Positions 32,797-42,259 of a stretch of 57,416 nucleotides of DNA are shown here, piece after piece (the first letter of the stretch is position 1; each line of letters begins with the position of its first letter). Both the position numbers and the translations under genes were made by a program. Source of the DNA: Alphaproteobacteria bacterium (GTDB lineage: Bacteria > Pseudomonadota > Alphaproteobacteria > MPNO01 > VGEU01); contig VGEU01000010.1 of the NCBI GenBank assembly GCA_016869145.1, forward strand, positions 1 through 57,416, read 5' to 3'. The notes beneath the pieces are model-generated. The model was given only the letters and a program-made list of their open reading frames with translations, had not been told where the DNA came from and did no database searches.

Positions 32797-34185
32797 TCAG
32801 CCGCCCAATAGGCCAAGAAGCCTGAGCCAAAGATACTGGAGCGGCACCAGGACCACCCAGGCGATCGCCGTGAACAGCGTGAGGACGCGCGCCGCGGTCG
32901 CGAACCTGACCCCGCCGAGATGGCAGGCGACGACGACGGGCGGCAGCTCGTACGGGAAGAGGACGAGCGGCCAGCTCGCGACGATCGCCATCAGGACGTC
33001 GTAGACCGGCCAGCCGGTCGCCTCGGCGAGCCCGCCCGCGAGCGGCACCATGATGCCGGGCTGGCCCGGCATCGAGGCGACGAGCCCCATGCCCATGCCG
33101 AACGCGACGATGATCAGGTAGTTGGCGAAATCGGCGCCGCGCTGGAGCGCGCCGGCGGCGAGGATGCGCTCGGCGAGAAGCGCGCCGAGCCCGGTATGGG
33201 TCACGAAGGCCCCGATGCCGACGACGCCGGCGACGAAGAACCACGGGCCGTAATTGACCCGCTCGACCAGCGTCGTCGGCGGCAGGACGCCGATGCGCGG
33301 CAGAAGGATCATCACCGCGGCCGCCATCGCGACCCAGGCCGGGGCGATGCCGTGGAGGAAATCCGTGATCCAGAGAAGGAGCGCGGCGACGAGGACCACC
33401 GCGAGACGCGTCTCGCGCGCGCCGGGCGGCGCGATCGCCTCACCCCGGTCCGGCGGACGCGCCGTGTCGGGGAAGAGGCGCGCGATCAGCACCGGCAGCA
33501 CGATGATGGGGAGGAGACCGATCACCGGGAAATGCGTCTTGAGCCAGGTCCCGTAGGTGATGTGGATGCCGTAGATGCTCTCCGCCGCGCCGACCAGGCC
33601 GAGATTGGGAACCGCGGCGGGGAGGATCGCGAAGGTCGGCAACAGCGTGCCCGCGCCGACCGCGAGCGCCATGCCGATCCGCCCGGTGGTGCCCGAAACG
33701 AAGCCGAGCCGGTCGGCGAGCGCCATCACGATCGGCATCAGGATGACGACGCGCCCGGTCGAGGACGGCACCACGAAGCCGAGCGCGACCCCGACCATGA
33801 CGACGCCCGTGATGATGCCGAGATAGGAGCCCTGGAACAGCCCGACGAGGCGGCACGCGAGGCGGACGCCGAGGCCGGTCGCCTGCACCGCGACCCCGAT
33901 CACGAGGCCGCCGAAGATCACCCACACCGCGCCCGAATGGAAGCCGGAGAAGACGACCGCCGCCGGCGCGACGCCAGTCGCGACCGCGAGGAGGAAGAAG
34001 ATGATCGCCGCGAGATATTCCGGGAGCGCCGCCGTCGACCAGAGGCCGACGGAGACGAGGACGATCGCGGCGGCCTTGAGCGCGAGCGGGTTCGCGCCCT
34101 CGGGCGGCGGCGTGAACCACAGCGCGACGGCGATGACCACGAGTGCGGCTGCGATCAGCCGGGCGAGGCGTCCCGGGCCACCCAT
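32797..34185 (-). CDS. SLC13/DASS-type anion (dicarboxylate) transporter
   Basis: A 462-residue integral membrane protein with about twelve hydrophobic helices. It has the SLC13-type arrangement: 'GLWSTAALPEYLAAIIFFLL' in the N-terminal half, 'GFVVPSSTGRVVILMPI' (an S-x-T signature loop) and a repeat-related segment 'GLVASMPGQPGIMVPLAGG' in the C-terminal half. It should take up di- or tricarboxylates or sulfate with sodium or protons; the substrate is not fixed by sequence. The ATG at 34185 is one base after the mgtE stop, so the two genes are cotranscribed. Confidence 0.82.
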   Translation of the reverse strand: MGGPGRLARLIAAALVVIAVALWFTPPPEGANPLALKAAAIVLVSVGLWSTAALPEYLAAIIFFLLAVATGVAPAAVVFSGFHSGAVWVIFGGLVIGVAVQATGLGVRLACRLVGLFQGSYLGIITGVVMVGVALGFVVPSSTGRVVILMPIVMALADRLGFVSGTTGRIGMALAVGAGTLLPTFAILPAAVPNLGLVGAAESIYGIHITYGTWLKTHFPVIGLLPIIVLPVLIARLFPDTARPPDRGEAIAPPGARETRLAVVLVAALLLWITDFLHGIAPAWVAMAAAVMILLPRIGVLPPTTLVERVNYGPWFFVAGVVGIGAFVTHTGLGALLAERILAAGALQRGADFANYLIIVAFGMGMGLVASMPGQPGIMVPLAGGLAEATGWPVYDVLMAIVASWPLVLFPYELPPVVVACHLGGVRFATAARVLTLFTAIAWVVLVPLQYLWLRLLGLLGG

Positions 34186-34186
34186 G

Positions 34187-35590
34187 TCAGAGGAGCAACC
34201 AGGCGGCGAGGCCGAGGAAGGCACAGAAGCCGACGACGTCGGTGACGGTGGTGAGGAATACGCCCGAGGCGAGCGCGGGGTCGATCTTGAACCGGCTGAG
34301 CCCGAGCGGGATCGCCGTGCCGGCGAGGCCGGCCGCCAGCATGTTGACGATCATGGCGGCGCCGATGACGAGCCCGATCTCGATTTCGCTCGACCACAGC
34401 CACGCGACGCTGCCGACGAGGACGGCGAACAGGAGGCCGTTGAACAGCCCGACGAGTATCTCCTTGGTCAGGACGCGGCGGGCATTGCTCCGCGTCACCT
34501 CCTTGAGCGCGAGCGCGCGCACCACGACGGTGAGCGTCTGGGTCCCGGCATTGCCGCCCATCGAGGCGACGATCGGCATCAGCACCGCGAGCATGACGAT
34601 CTGTTCGATCGCGCCGCGGAACTGGCCGATCACCGCCGCGGCGAGGAACGCCGTCAGGAGATTGACGAAGAGCCAGGTGAAGCGCGCCTTGCCGGTGTCG
34701 AAGACGGCGGCATAGAGATCGCCCTCGCGCACGCCGCCGAGATGCATCAGGTCCTCGCCCGCCTCTTCCTCGATCACGTCGACGATGTCGTCGACCATGA
34801 TCGCCCCGATCAGCCGGCCGCCGTCGTCGACGACCGGCGCCGAGACGAGGTCGAGCTGCTTGAAGACGAAGGCCACCTCCTCCTGGTCCATGCGGACCGG
34901 AATCGTCGCCGGCTGGCTCGTCATGATGTCGGCGATGCGGACGGGGCGCTTCGAACGGAGGAGCCGGCTCAGGGCGACGGTGCCGATCGGGCGGTGGCGC
35001 GGATCGACGACGAAGATGTCGTAGAAGTCGTTGGGTAGCGTCGTCGCCTCGCGCGCGAAGTCGATCGTCTCACCGACGGTCCAGAAGCTCGGCACGGCGA
35101 CGAAGTCGCGCTGCATGAGCCGGCCCGCGCTGTCCTCGGGATAGGTGAGGCCCTCCTCGAGCGTGGCGCGGAGCGCGGCCGGGATCGCCGACAGGACGGC
35201 GCGCTGCTTGGTCTCCTCGAGCGAGGACAGGAGATAGAGCGCATCGTCGGATTCGAGCCGGGCGATCGCTTGCGCGAGGGTCGCGGTGCCGAGCTGCGAG
35301 GCGACCTCGTCGCGCACCGTCTCGTCGAGCTCGGGCAGGATCTCGGGATCGAACCGGTCGCGCATGATCTCGACCAGCCGACCCCGCCGCTCCGGCGTCA
35401 GGAGCTCGATCAGATCGGCGGTCTCGCCATACTGGAGCGGCGCGATCAGCGACTTGAGCTCATAGGCGAAATTGGAATCGATCGCGTCTTCGACGGTCGC
35501 GACGAGATCGGGTCCGAGACCGAGGATCGCCTCCGCGTTGACCGCGGCGGCCGGCTTGACGTCGGCGGCCTCAGAAACGGGATCGGTCAT
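34187..35590 (-). CDS. mgtE: magnesium transporter MgtE
   Basis: A 467-residue Mg2+ channel/transporter. An N-terminal superhelical domain covers about 15-140. Two CBS repeats follow (about 140-260, with 'IGTVALSRLLRSKRPVRI' and 'PVVDDGGRLIGAIMVDDIVD'). Five transmembrane helices (about 290-467) include 'MPIVASMGGNAGTQTLTVVV', the pore signature. The ATG at 35590 is preferred over an upstream in-frame start without similarity. The 177 bases between it and the tRNA-Leu gene hold no recognisable magnesium riboswitch. Confidence 0.93.
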   Translation of the reverse strand: MTDPVSEAADVKPAAAVNAEAILGLGPDLVATVEDAIDSNFAYELKSLIAPLQYGETADLIELLTPERRGRLVEIMRDRFDPEILPELDETVRDEVASQLGTATLAQAIARLESDDALYLLSSLEETKQRAVLSAIPAALRATLEEGLTYPEDSAGRLMQRDFVAVPSFWTVGETIDFAREATTLPNDFYDIFVVDPRHRPIGTVALSRLLRSKRPVRIADIMTSQPATIPVRMDQEEVAFVFKQLDLVSAPVVDDGGRLIGAIMVDDIVDVIEEEAGEDLMHLGGVREGDLYAAVFDTGKARFTWLFVNLLTAFLAAAVIGQFRGAIEQIVMLAVLMPIVASMGGNAGTQTLTVVVRALALKEVTRSNARRVLTKEILVGLFNGLLFAVLVGSVAWLWSSEIEIGLVIGAAMIVNMLAAGLAGTAIPLGLSRFKIDPALASGVFLTTVTDVVGFCAFLGLAAWLLL

Positions 35591-35767
35591 CGCGCTCCCT
35601 CTCGACCGACATGCCGGACCGTTCAAGGCCGAGGCGGCCGGAGAACGCGCATCGCACAGGTTCCATGGCCCCGCGATCGGACCGGAGCCGTCGCCGCCGT
35701 CGCCACCGCGGCCGAACGGGCGGGGCGGCGGATGTCGCGCCGTCGGCGCGCGACGGGGCTAGTTGTT

Positions 35768-35854
35768 TGGTGCGGTCGAGAAGACTCGAACTTCCACGGG
35801 GTTGCCCCCACAGCGACCTCAACGCTGCGCGTCTACCAGTTCCGCCACGACCGC
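35768..35854 (-). tRNA. tRNA-Leu (anticodon GAG)
   Basis: Read on the minus strand, acceptor GCGGTCG pairs with CGACCGC. The anticodon stem CAGCG/CGCTG encloses loop TTGAGGT, giving GAG, which reads CTC leucine codons. A long variable arm is present, as expected for a class II tRNA. The 3' CCA is encoded. The length of 87 bases is normal for tRNA-Leu. Confidence 0.92.
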
Positions 35855-35883
35855 TTTTTGGGTGCGCCGATCCGAACGGACCC

Positions 35884-35889
35884 TATAAT
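35884..35889. promoter_or_regulatory. possible -10 element between tRNA-Leu and lipB
   Basis: A perfect TATAAT stands in otherwise GC-rich sequence between the divergent tRNA-Leu and lipB genes. No good -35 partner is seen on either strand, so direction is uncertain: it could start lipB (leader of about 70 bases) or, read as ATTATA, the tRNA. Confidence 0.3.
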
Positions 35890-35963
35890 CGGCCTCTGAT
35901 AGCGAAGTCGGGCGCCAGCCGCAAGCGTCGCGAGCAGAGTCCGCTGACGGAGCGAAGATTTCG

Positions 35964-36662
35964 GTGCACGGTCCGGTCGAATGGCGCATCGAGCCGGGTC
36001 TCACGGCTTACGAAGCGGCGGTCGCGGCCATGGAGGAGAGGGTCGCCGCGATCCGTGCCGAGGCGGCCCGCGAGCTCGTCTGGCTGGTCGAGCACCCGCC
36101 CCTCTACACCGCCGGCACCGGCGCGCGCGGCCACGACCTCCTCGAGGCGGATTGCTTCCCGGTCCATCGCAGCGGGCGCGGCGGCCAGTACACCTATCAT
36201 GGTCCGGGTCAGCGTGTCGCCTACGTGATGCTCGACCTCGACCGGCGCGGCCGCGACGTGCGGCTCTTCGTGCACCGGCTCGAGGCGTGGCTGATCGCCG
36301 CGCTCGACCGCTTCGGGGTGCGCGGCGAGCGCCGTGTCGGACGCATCGGGATCTGGGTCGATCGGACGGCCTGGAACGGCCAGCCGGGCCAGGAGGACAA
36401 GATCGCGGCGATCGGCATCCGTCTCCGCCGCTGGGTCAGCTTTCACGGCGTCGCGCTCAACGTCGAGCCGGACCTCGGCCACTATGCCGGCATTGTGCCC
36501 TGCGGGATCGCCGAGCACGGCATCACCTCGCTCGTCGACCTCGGTCTCACGGTGACGATGGAGGAGGTCGACGCGGCGCTGCGGGCGGCCTTCGTCGTCA
36601 CCTTCGGCCCGGTCGAGGACGCGCCCCCGCTCGGGGTCAGCGCGCCTGCGCGAGCGCCATGA
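35964..36662 (+). CDS. lipB: lipoyl(octanoyl) transferase LipB
   Basis: A 232-residue enzyme that moves octanoyl from acyl carrier protein to the lipoyl domains of 2-oxoacid dehydrogenases and the glycine cleavage system. The signatures are '[12 protein letters not shown]', the catalytic-Lys block '[19 protein letters not shown]', and the catalytic Cys in 'GIVPCGI'. The start is GTG. The last 26 bases overlap the end of the convergent atp12 gene. Confidence 0.95.
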   Translation: MHGPVEWRIEPGLTAYEAAVAAMEERVAAIRAEAARELVWLVEHPPLYTAGTGARGHDLLEADCFPVHRSGRGGQYTYHGPGQRVAYVMLDLDRRGRDVRLFVHRLEAWLIAALDRFGVRGERRVGRIGIWVDRTAWNGQPGQEDKIAAIGIRLRRWVSFHGVALNVEPDLGHYAGIVPCGIAEHGITSLVDLGLTVTMEEVDAALRAAFVVTFGPVEDAPPLGVSAPARAP

Positions 36663-37350
36663 ACCGCGCGCCAGCCGCGATGTCGGCACGCAGCCGCGCG
36701 CGGCGCGCCGCGGCCGCCGCATCATCGCCCCAGCGCTCGGCCTGAAAGCGCTCGTCGAGGAGCGAGAGCGCCGAGGCCGCCTCGGCGTCGAGACGCGCCT
36801 CGAGGACGGCGAGCGCGATCACGACCGAGCCCGTCGCGCTGGTCGTCGCGTGCAGCCCCGTCAGGATGAAGTCGTCGCAGGCTGCGATCGCGGCGAGGAC
36901 GGCGTTGAGCGCGCCGGTCGGCTGCTCGACCGGCAGAATGCCCCGCGTCACCGCGAGCCGCGCCCCGTAGCGGTCGGCGAGCCAGTCGAGCAGCGGGTCC
37001 CATTCGCCGGCCTGGCGCGCGACGAGCGCGTCCGGCTCCTCGGCGCGATAGCAGAGGAGATCGGAGCGCCCATAGCCCGCGATCTCGGCGACGACCGCGC
37101 CGCGCTCTGCCGGCACGCGGTCGATCGTCGTGTTGGCGAGGCGGGTGAGCGGAAGCGACGCCGTGTCGAGCTCCTGGCCTTGCGCCTCCCACTCGTCGCG
37201 GACCGCCTCGGCCATCGCCCGCGTCGGCAAGACGAGCGCGGCGCGCGCGGGCGTGCGGATCGGCCGCCCATCGAGCGCGACCCCGAAGCCGCCCTCGGCC
37301 GCGACGACGCTCACGACTTTCCAGAACCGACGCGGCCGCGGCGTGTTCAT
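36637..37350 (-). CDS. ATP12-family F1-ATPase assembly chaperone
   Basis: A 237-residue protein of the ATP12 family, found in alphaproteobacteria and mitochondria, where it helps fold the F1 alpha subunit. The start '[20 protein letters not shown]' and the blocks '[18 protein letters not shown]' and '[20 protein letters not shown]' are characteristic. Its ATG overlaps the HAD phosphatase stop (ATGA). It is the last gene of the long minus-strand array that begins at tuf. Confidence 0.9.
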   Translation of the reverse strand: MNTPRPRRFWKVVSVVAAEGGFGVALDGRPIRTPARAALVLPTRAMAEAVRDEWEAQGQELDTASLPLTRLANTTIDRVPAERGAVVAEIAGYGRSDLLCYRAEEPDALVARQAGEWDPLLDWLADRYGARLAVTRGILPVEQPTGALNAVLAAIAACDDFILTGLHATTSATGSVVIALAVLEARLDAEAASALSLLDERFQAERWGDDAAAAARRARLRADIAAGARFMALAQAR

Positions 37351-38024
37351 CCCGCGACGAGAGCGGCGATCGCCGGCGGCAGCTGATCGAACAGGCCGAC
37401 GACGCGGTGCGCGCCCGCCGCCTCGAGCTCGTGCACCTCGTGGACCCCCCACGACACGCCGATCGCCGCGGTGCCCGCGTTCCGCGCCATCTCGATGTCG
37501 AAGGTGGTGTCGCCGATCATCACGGTCTGGGCATTGGCGCCGCCGACCTCCGCGATCGCCTGCAGGAGCAGAAAGGGATTGGGCTTGCCCGGCCCGTGAT
37601 CGACGGTCTTGAGGGTCGCGAAGCGGTGGGCGATGCCTTGCGATTCGAGAAGCTCTTGGAGACGCCGGTTGCCGCGGCTGGTGACGATGCCGAGGACGTA
37701 GCCGTCGGCCTCGAGCCGGTCGAGCACCGCGCGCGCGCCGGGAAACAGCGCCTCGTTCCGCGGCGGGCGGGTGAGCTCGCCGCGCGCGACCCGGTCGTGA
37801 TAGTCGCGCACCATTTTGAACTCGCGCTCGCCGGCGCCCGGGATCAGCGTCCGGATGCCGTCCTCCCAGGGCAGGCCGATGATCCGTTGCACCGCGCGCC
37901 TCTCGGGCTCGGGGAAGCCGCAATACTCCCAGCAGGCGAGGACGCCCGTCACGATCGATTGCGCGCTGTCGAGGAGGGTGCCGTCGAGATCGAAGACGGC
38001 GAAGCGGAGATCGGTGTCCGGCAT
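37347..38024 (-). CDS. HAD-family hydrolase (phosphoglycolate phosphatase-like)
   Basis: A 225-residue haloacid-dehalogenase-fold phosphatase. Motif I is 'FAVFDLDGTLLDS' (nucleophile D12, acid D14), motif II is 'GIVTSRG', motif III has K in 'HGPGKPNPFLLLQAI', and motif IV is 'VMIGDTTFDIEMARNAG'. An alpha-helical cap lies between motifs I and II. It is similar to Gph-type enzymes; the natural substrate is not certain. The gene is coupled to atp12 and lies 62 bases after rluC. Confidence 0.87.
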   Translation of the reverse strand: MPDTDLRFAVFDLDGTLLDSAQSIVTGVLACWEYCGFPEPERRAVQRIIGLPWEDGIRTLIPGAGEREFKMVRDYHDRVARGELTRPPRNEALFPGARAVLDRLEADGYVLGIVTSRGNRRLQELLESQGIAHRFATLKTVDHGPGKPNPFLLLQAIAEVGGANAQTVMIGDTTFDIEMARNAGTAAIGVSWGVHEVHELEAAGAHRVVGLFDQLPPAIAALVAG

Positions 38025-38086
38025 CGGGCGGTGTCGTGTTCGGTCGCGGTCCATCATAGTGGCCGGGGTGGCAGCGGTCGAAGGGA

Positions 38087-39073
38087 TCAGTCGTCGAGGC
38101 CCGCGAACGGATCGCCGTCGAGACCGGGGTCGAAGCCGAGGAAGCGCCACGCCTCGGCCATCGCCGGCGGCAAAGGCGCGGTCACCGCGAGCGTGCCGCG
38201 GCGTAGCTGCGGGAGGCGGATCGCGCGCGCGTGCAGCATCAGCATATCGGGATCGCCGATCCCGGCCGGGAAGGCCTTCGCGTCGCCGTATTTGCGGTCG
38301 CCGATGATCGGCGTCCCGATCGCCGCGGCATGGACGCGGAGCTGGTGCGTGCGCCCGGTCAGCGGCCGGAGCGCGAGCCACGCGGCCCGCCGCCCGGCAC
38401 GCTCCATCACCCGGTAGAGCGTGATTGCGCGCTTGCCGCCGGCGTGATCGACGACGACCTTCTCCTCGCCGCCGATGAGACGCTTGGCGAGCGCGAGATC
38501 GATCCGGCCCGCCGGCTCCTTGGGGACGCCCGCGACGAGCGCCCAATAGGTCTTTTCCGCCGCGCGGCCGCGAAAGGCCTCGGCGAGGAGGGCGGCCGCC
38601 GTGGCGCTGCGTCCGAGGAGGAGGACGCCGCTCGTGTCGCGGTCGAGCCGGTGAACGAGCCGCGGCCGCTCGGGCGCGTCGTATTGCAGCGCATCGAGGA
38701 GCCCGTCGAGATGGCGCGCCACCTTGCTGCCGCCCTGGACCGCGATCCCGGGCGGCTTGTCGAGGACGATGACGTCGGCGTCGATGTGGAGGACGAGGCT
38801 CCGCATCCAGTCCACCGCGTCGGGATCGAGCCGCGGCGGGGGTGCGGATCTCCGCGCCTCGGCGTCCTCGCCGAGCGGCGGCACGCGCACCTTCATGCCG
38901 ACCTCGAGACGGAACGACGCCTTGGCGCGCCCGCCGTCGACGCGGACCTGGCCGGTGCGGATGAGCTTCTCGAGCCGCGCATGGCCGAGATCGGGGAAGT
39001 GGCGACGGAACCAGCGGTCGAGCCGCACGTCGCGGTCCGCCTCGCCCACCTCGATCACCCGAACCCCGCTCAT
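38087..39073 (-). CDS. rluC: RluC/RluD-family 23S rRNA pseudouridine synthase
   Basis: A 328-residue enzyme. An N-terminal S4 RNA-binding domain (about 15-75) contains 'ARLEKLIRTGQVRVDGGRA'. The catalytic domain carries Asp in 'LVHRLDRDTSGVLLLGR', and 'LRPLTGRTHQLRVHAAAIG' is a family signature. It converts specific uridines of 23S rRNA to pseudouridine; RluC-type specificity is suggested by the genomic setting, RluD-type is possible. It starts ten bases after the crcB stop. Confidence 0.9.
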   Translation of the reverse strand: MSGVRVIEVGEADRDVRLDRWFRRHFPDLGHARLEKLIRTGQVRVDGGRAKASFRLEVGMKVRVPPLGEDAEARRSAPPPRLDPDAVDWMRSLVLHIDADVIVLDKPPGIAVQGGSKVARHLDGLLDALQYDAPERPRLVHRLDRDTSGVLLLGRSATAAALLAEAFRGRAAEKTYWALVAGVPKEPAGRIDLALAKRLIGGEEKVVVDHAGGKRAITLYRVMERAGRRAAWLALRPLTGRTHQLRVHAAAIGTPIIGDRKYGDAKAFPAGIGDPDMLMLHARAIRLPQLRRGTLAVTAPLPPAMAEAWRFLGFDPGLDGDPFAGLDD

Positions 39074-39083
39074 CGCCGCCCGC

Positions 39084-39470
39084 TCAGCCGGCGACCGCGC
39101 GAACGAGACGAAGCCCCGCGAACAGCGCGCCGAGCGCTACGACGACCGAGCCCGCCATGTAGCCGAGCGCGAGATCGGTCCGCCCGCGCTCGATCAGGAG
39201 CATCGCATCCATCGAGAACGCCGAGAATGTCGTGAAGCCGCCGAGGAAGCCGACGGTGAGGACGGCGCGGAGCTCTGCCGACGGCGACCACAGCAGCGCC
39301 ATCGCGCCGGCGAGCACACCCATCACGAACGAACCGGCGACGTTGACCGCGAAAGTGCCCCACGGGAAGCCGGCACCGGTCCAGTGATAGACCTGGGTCG
39401 CCACCAGATGGCGCGCGACCGAGCCAAGACCGCCGCCGATCGCGATCGCGAGGAGAAGACGGATCGACAC
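39084..39470 (-). CDS. crcB: fluoride efflux channel CrcB (Fluc)
   Basis: A 128-residue protein with four transmembrane helices. The signatures are 'IGGGLGSVARHLV', the pore Asn in 'GTFAVNVAGSFVMG', and 'GFLGGFTTFSAFSMDAML' with the F-box phenylalanines. It works as a double-barrelled dimer that exports fluoride. It starts two bases after the rarA stop, leaving no space for its own fluoride riboswitch, so expression must follow the operon. Confidence 0.95.
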   Translation of the reverse strand: MSIRLLLAIAIGGGLGSVARHLVATQVYHWTGAGFPWGTFAVNVAGSFVMGVLAGAMALLWSPSAELRAVLTVGFLGGFTTFSAFSMDAMLLIERGRTDLALGYMAGSVVVALGALFAGLRLVRAVAG

Positions 39471-39472
39471 GC

Positions 39473-40783
39473 TCAGTCCTCGTCCTTGCCGCCGGCGCGC
39501 AGGCGATCCCAGTAGGCGAGACGCTTGCCCACCTCGCGCTCGAAGCCGCGGTCAGTCGGGGTGTAGAGCCGCCGGCGCGCCATGCCGTCGGGAAAATAGT
39601 TCTGGCCCGAGAATCCCTCCGGCGTGTCGTGATCATAGACATAGCCCTTGCCGTAGCCGATGTCCTTCATCAGCCGCGTCGGGGCATTGAGGATGTGCTT
39701 CGGCGGCATCAGCGATCCGGTCTCGCGCGCGATCGCATCGGCATCGCCGAGGGCGCGATAGAGCGCGTTCGACTTGGGCGCCGTCCCGAGATAGACGACG
39801 AGCTGGGCGATCGCGAGCTCGCCCTCGGGCGAGCCCAGCCGCTCATAGGCCTCCCACGCCGCGATCGCCTGGGTCAACGCGCCGGGATCGGCGAGGCCGA
39901 CGTCCTCGACGGCGAAACGCGCGAGCCGGCGGGCGATATAGCGCGGGTCCTCGCCGCCCGCGAGCATGCGCGCGAGCCAGTAGAGCGCCGCGTCGGTGTC
40001 CGAGCCGCGGAGCGACTTGTGGAGCGCGCTGATCAGGTTGAAATGGCCTTCCTGCGCCTTGTCGTAGAGCGCCGCGCGACGCTGCACGGCGGCGACGAGG
40101 GCCTGGGAATCGAGCGCCGGCGCCATCGGCAGCGCCGCGACCTCCTCGGCGAGATTGATCAGATAGCGGCCGTCGCCGTCGGCCATCGCCTTGAGGCTCG
40201 CGCGCGCCTCCGCCGTCAACGGGAGCGTCCGGCCGAGCGCGGTCTCGACGCGCGCGAAGAGCGCTTCGAGCGCGCGCTCGTCGAGCCGGTTGAGGACGAA
40301 GACCTGGCAGCGCGACAGGAGGGCCGCGTTGAGCTCGAAGGACGGGTTCTCCGTCGTCGCGCCGACCAGGATGACCGTGCCGTCCTCGACAAAGGGGAGG
40401 AATCCGTCCTGCTGGGCGCGGTTGAAGCGGTGGATCTCGTCGATGAAGAGGAGCGTCCCCTGCCCCATCGTCCGTCGCTTGGCTGCCTCGGCGAAGATCT
40501 TGCGGAGATCGGCGACGCCCGAGAACACCGCCGACAGCGGCTCGAAGTGGCAATCGGTCACGTCGGCGAGGAGGCGCGCGATCGTCGTCTTTCCGCTGCC
40601 GGGCGGCCCCCACAGGATCATCGACGACAGCCGGCGGAGCGCGACCATGCGCCCGATCGGCGCTTCGGCCGCGAGGAGATGATCCTGACCGAGAACATCG
40701 GCGAGCGTCTTCGGGCGGAGCCGATCGGCGAGCGGCCGCGGCGCGTCGGCCTCGAACAACCCGCCGGTGCGCGGCCCCGCCAC
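39473..40783 (-). CDS. rarA: replication-associated recombination protein RarA (MgsA)
   Basis: A 436-residue AAA+ ATPase related to the clamp loader and to RuvB. Walker A is 'LWGPPGSGKTT' (K65), Walker B is 'LLFIDEIHRFN', sensor 1 is 'VGATTENPSFELN', and the C-terminal tetramerisation part contains 'GSDTDAALYWLARMLAGGEDP'-type sequence. It acts at stalled replication forks. It begins three bases after the degP stop. Confidence 0.95.
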   Translation of the reverse strand: MAGPRTGGLFEADAPRPLADRLRPKTLADVLGQDHLLAAEAPIGRMVALRRLSSMILWGPPGSGKTTIARLLADVTDCHFEPLSAVFSGVADLRKIFAEAAKRRTMGQGTLLFIDEIHRFNRAQQDGFLPFVEDGTVILVGATTENPSFELNAALLSRCQVFVLNRLDERALEALFARVETALGRTLPLTAEARASLKAMADGDGRYLINLAEEVAALPMAPALDSQALVAAVQRRAALYDKAQEGHFNLISALHKSLRGSDTDAALYWLARMLAGGEDPRYIARRLARFAVEDVGLADPGALTQAIAAWEAYERLGSPEGELAIAQLVVYLGTAPKSNALYRALGDADAIARETGSLMPPKHILNAPTRLMKDIGYGKGYVYDHDTPEGFSGQNYFPDGMARRRLYTPTDRGFEREVGKRLAYWDRLRAGGKDED

Positions 40784-40786
40784 GGC

Positions 40787-42259
40787 CTAGCCCTGAATGA
40801 CGACCGAGCGCACCGCGCCGTCGCGGCGGAACGCGATCTGCCAGCGCGCCTCCGGGCGCTCGACGAGACGGCGGAGCTGGGTGACGGAGGCGACATCGGC
40901 GCCGTTCACCTGCGCGATCACATCGCCGCCGCGGAAGCCGACCCGTGCCGCGACGCTGCCGCGGCGGACATCGAGCACGACGACGCCCCGGTACTGCCCC
41001 GCGAGCCCGATCCCCTCCGACAAGGCGGGCGACAGATTGGCGACCGTCGCGCCGGCGAAAGGATGGCGCCCGTCGAGCTCGGCGGTCGCCCGCGGCGGGG
41101 TCTCCGGCGCCGCCTCGAGCGCCATCGCGAGCCGCCGCTCAGCGCCGGCCCGGACGACCGCGACATCGGCTGCGCTCCCGAGGGGAAGCGTCGCGATGCG
41201 GAACCGGAACGATGCACCATCGGCGACCTCGCGGCCGTTGACGGCGACAATCACGTCGCCGACGCGGATGCCGGCGCGTGCGGCCGGACCGCCCGGAAAG
41301 ACGTCGTTGACGAGAAGGCCGAGCGGACGCGGCAGACTGAGCGAGCTCGCGATGTCGGCCGTCACGTCCTGGCCGGCGAGCGCCATCCACGGCCGCCGCG
41401 GCTTGCCGCCGGCGAGCGCGCCGTCGAGGACGACGCGCACCATGTTGGAGGGCGCCGCGAAGCCGATTCCGTTGGACCCGCCGCTCCGCGTGTAGATCGC
41501 GGTGTTGATGCCGATCAGGCGGCCATCCATGGCGAACAGCGCGCCGCCGGAATTGCCCGGGTTGATCGCCGCATCGGTCTGGATGAAGAACCCGAAATCA
41601 GACACCCCGCGCGCGGTGCGGGCGAGCGCCGAGACGATGCCGTTGGTCACGGTCTGACCGACGCCGAACGGATTGCCGATCGCGAGCACGAGGTCGCCGA
41701 CCTCGAGCTCGTCCGAATCGCGGAGCTCGAGAAACGGAAACCGCTCGCCCGACGACTTGATCCGGAGGACGGCGAGATCGGTCGTCTGATCGGCGCCGAC
41801 GAGCGTCACATCGAACTCGCGGCGGTCGGCGAGGACGACCGTGATCTCGTCCGACTTGTCGATGACGTGGAAATTGGTGACGACGAGCCCGTCGGCGGCG
41901 ACGATGACGCCCGAGCCGAGCGAGTTCTGGATGCGCTCGCGCGGGAAGCCGAACGAGAAGCTGTCGCCGAAGAAGCGTCGGAAGAACGGGTCGTCCATGA
42001 ACGGCGAGGTGGGCTGCGCGCGGACGACGCGCTTGGCGTAGATGTTGACGACCGCCGGGGCGGCCCGCTTGACGAGCGGCGCGAAGGAGAGCGCGATTTC
42101 GCCGCGCGATTCCGGCACGCGCTGCGCGGCCGCCGGCGCCGCGGCGACGGCTATCGCGCACGCGGCGAGAAGGGCTGCCGCCCGGTGCGACCTCGAGACA
42201 AGAGAGGCAGCCCGCGAGGCTGCCTCTTTCCCTGTCGCCGAGTGTGCGCGGTGGATCAA
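40787..42259 (-). CDS. degP: periplasmic serine protease of the Do (DegP/DegQ) family
   Basis: A 490-residue exported protease and chaperone. A signal peptide core '[19 protein letters not shown]' lies at about 28-46. The triad is H131 ('[11 protein letters not shown]'), D161 ('[10 protein letters not shown]') and S237 ('[11 protein letters not shown]'). Two PDZ domains follow (about 300-390 and 400-490). The start is a TTG at 42259 that overlaps the rplQ stop (TTGA); it is supported by a perfect AGGAGG four bases before it and by the absence of any other start before the signal peptide. The codons of the n-region contain a strong hairpin. Confidence 0.9.
   Translation of the reverse strand: MIHRAHSATGKEAASRAASLVSRSHRAAALLAACAIAVAAAPAAAQRVPESRGEIALSFAPLVKRAAPAVVNIYAKRVVRAQPTSPFMDDPFFRRFFGDSFSFGFPRERIQNSLGSGVIVAADGLVVTNFHVIDKSDEITVVLADRREFDVTLVGADQTTDLAVLRIKSSGERFPFLELRDSDELEVGDLVLAIGNPFGVGQTVTNGIVSALARTARGVSDFGFFIQTDAAINPGNSGGALFAMDGRLIGINTAIYTRSGGSNGIGFAAPSNMVRVVLDGALAGGKPRRPWMALAGQDVTADIASSLSLPRPLGLLVNDVFPGGPAARAGIRVGDVIVAVNGREVADGASFRFRIATLPLGSAADVAVVRAGAERRLAMALEAAPETPPRATAELDGRHPFAGATVANLSPALSEGIGLAGQYRGVVVLDVRRGSVAARVGFRGGDVIAQVNGADVASVTQLRRLVERPEARWQIAFRRDGAVRSVVIQG
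42203..42227. terminator. hairpin inside the degP 5' coding region
   Basis: A perfect 10-bp stem (AGAGGCAGCC at 42203-42212, GGCTGCCTCT at 42218-42227) with a 5-base loop lies 30 bases after the rplQ stop but within the signal-peptide codons of degP. In the operon direction it is followed by CTTGTCT, a weak U-tract. It may attenuate ribosomal operon transcription before degP; as a full terminator it is doubtful. Confidence 0.4.

Noticed and set aside
35591-35767. Magnesium riboswitch before mgtE
   Set aside because: The gap is short and I could not find M-box-like conserved segments or a switch-type terminator.
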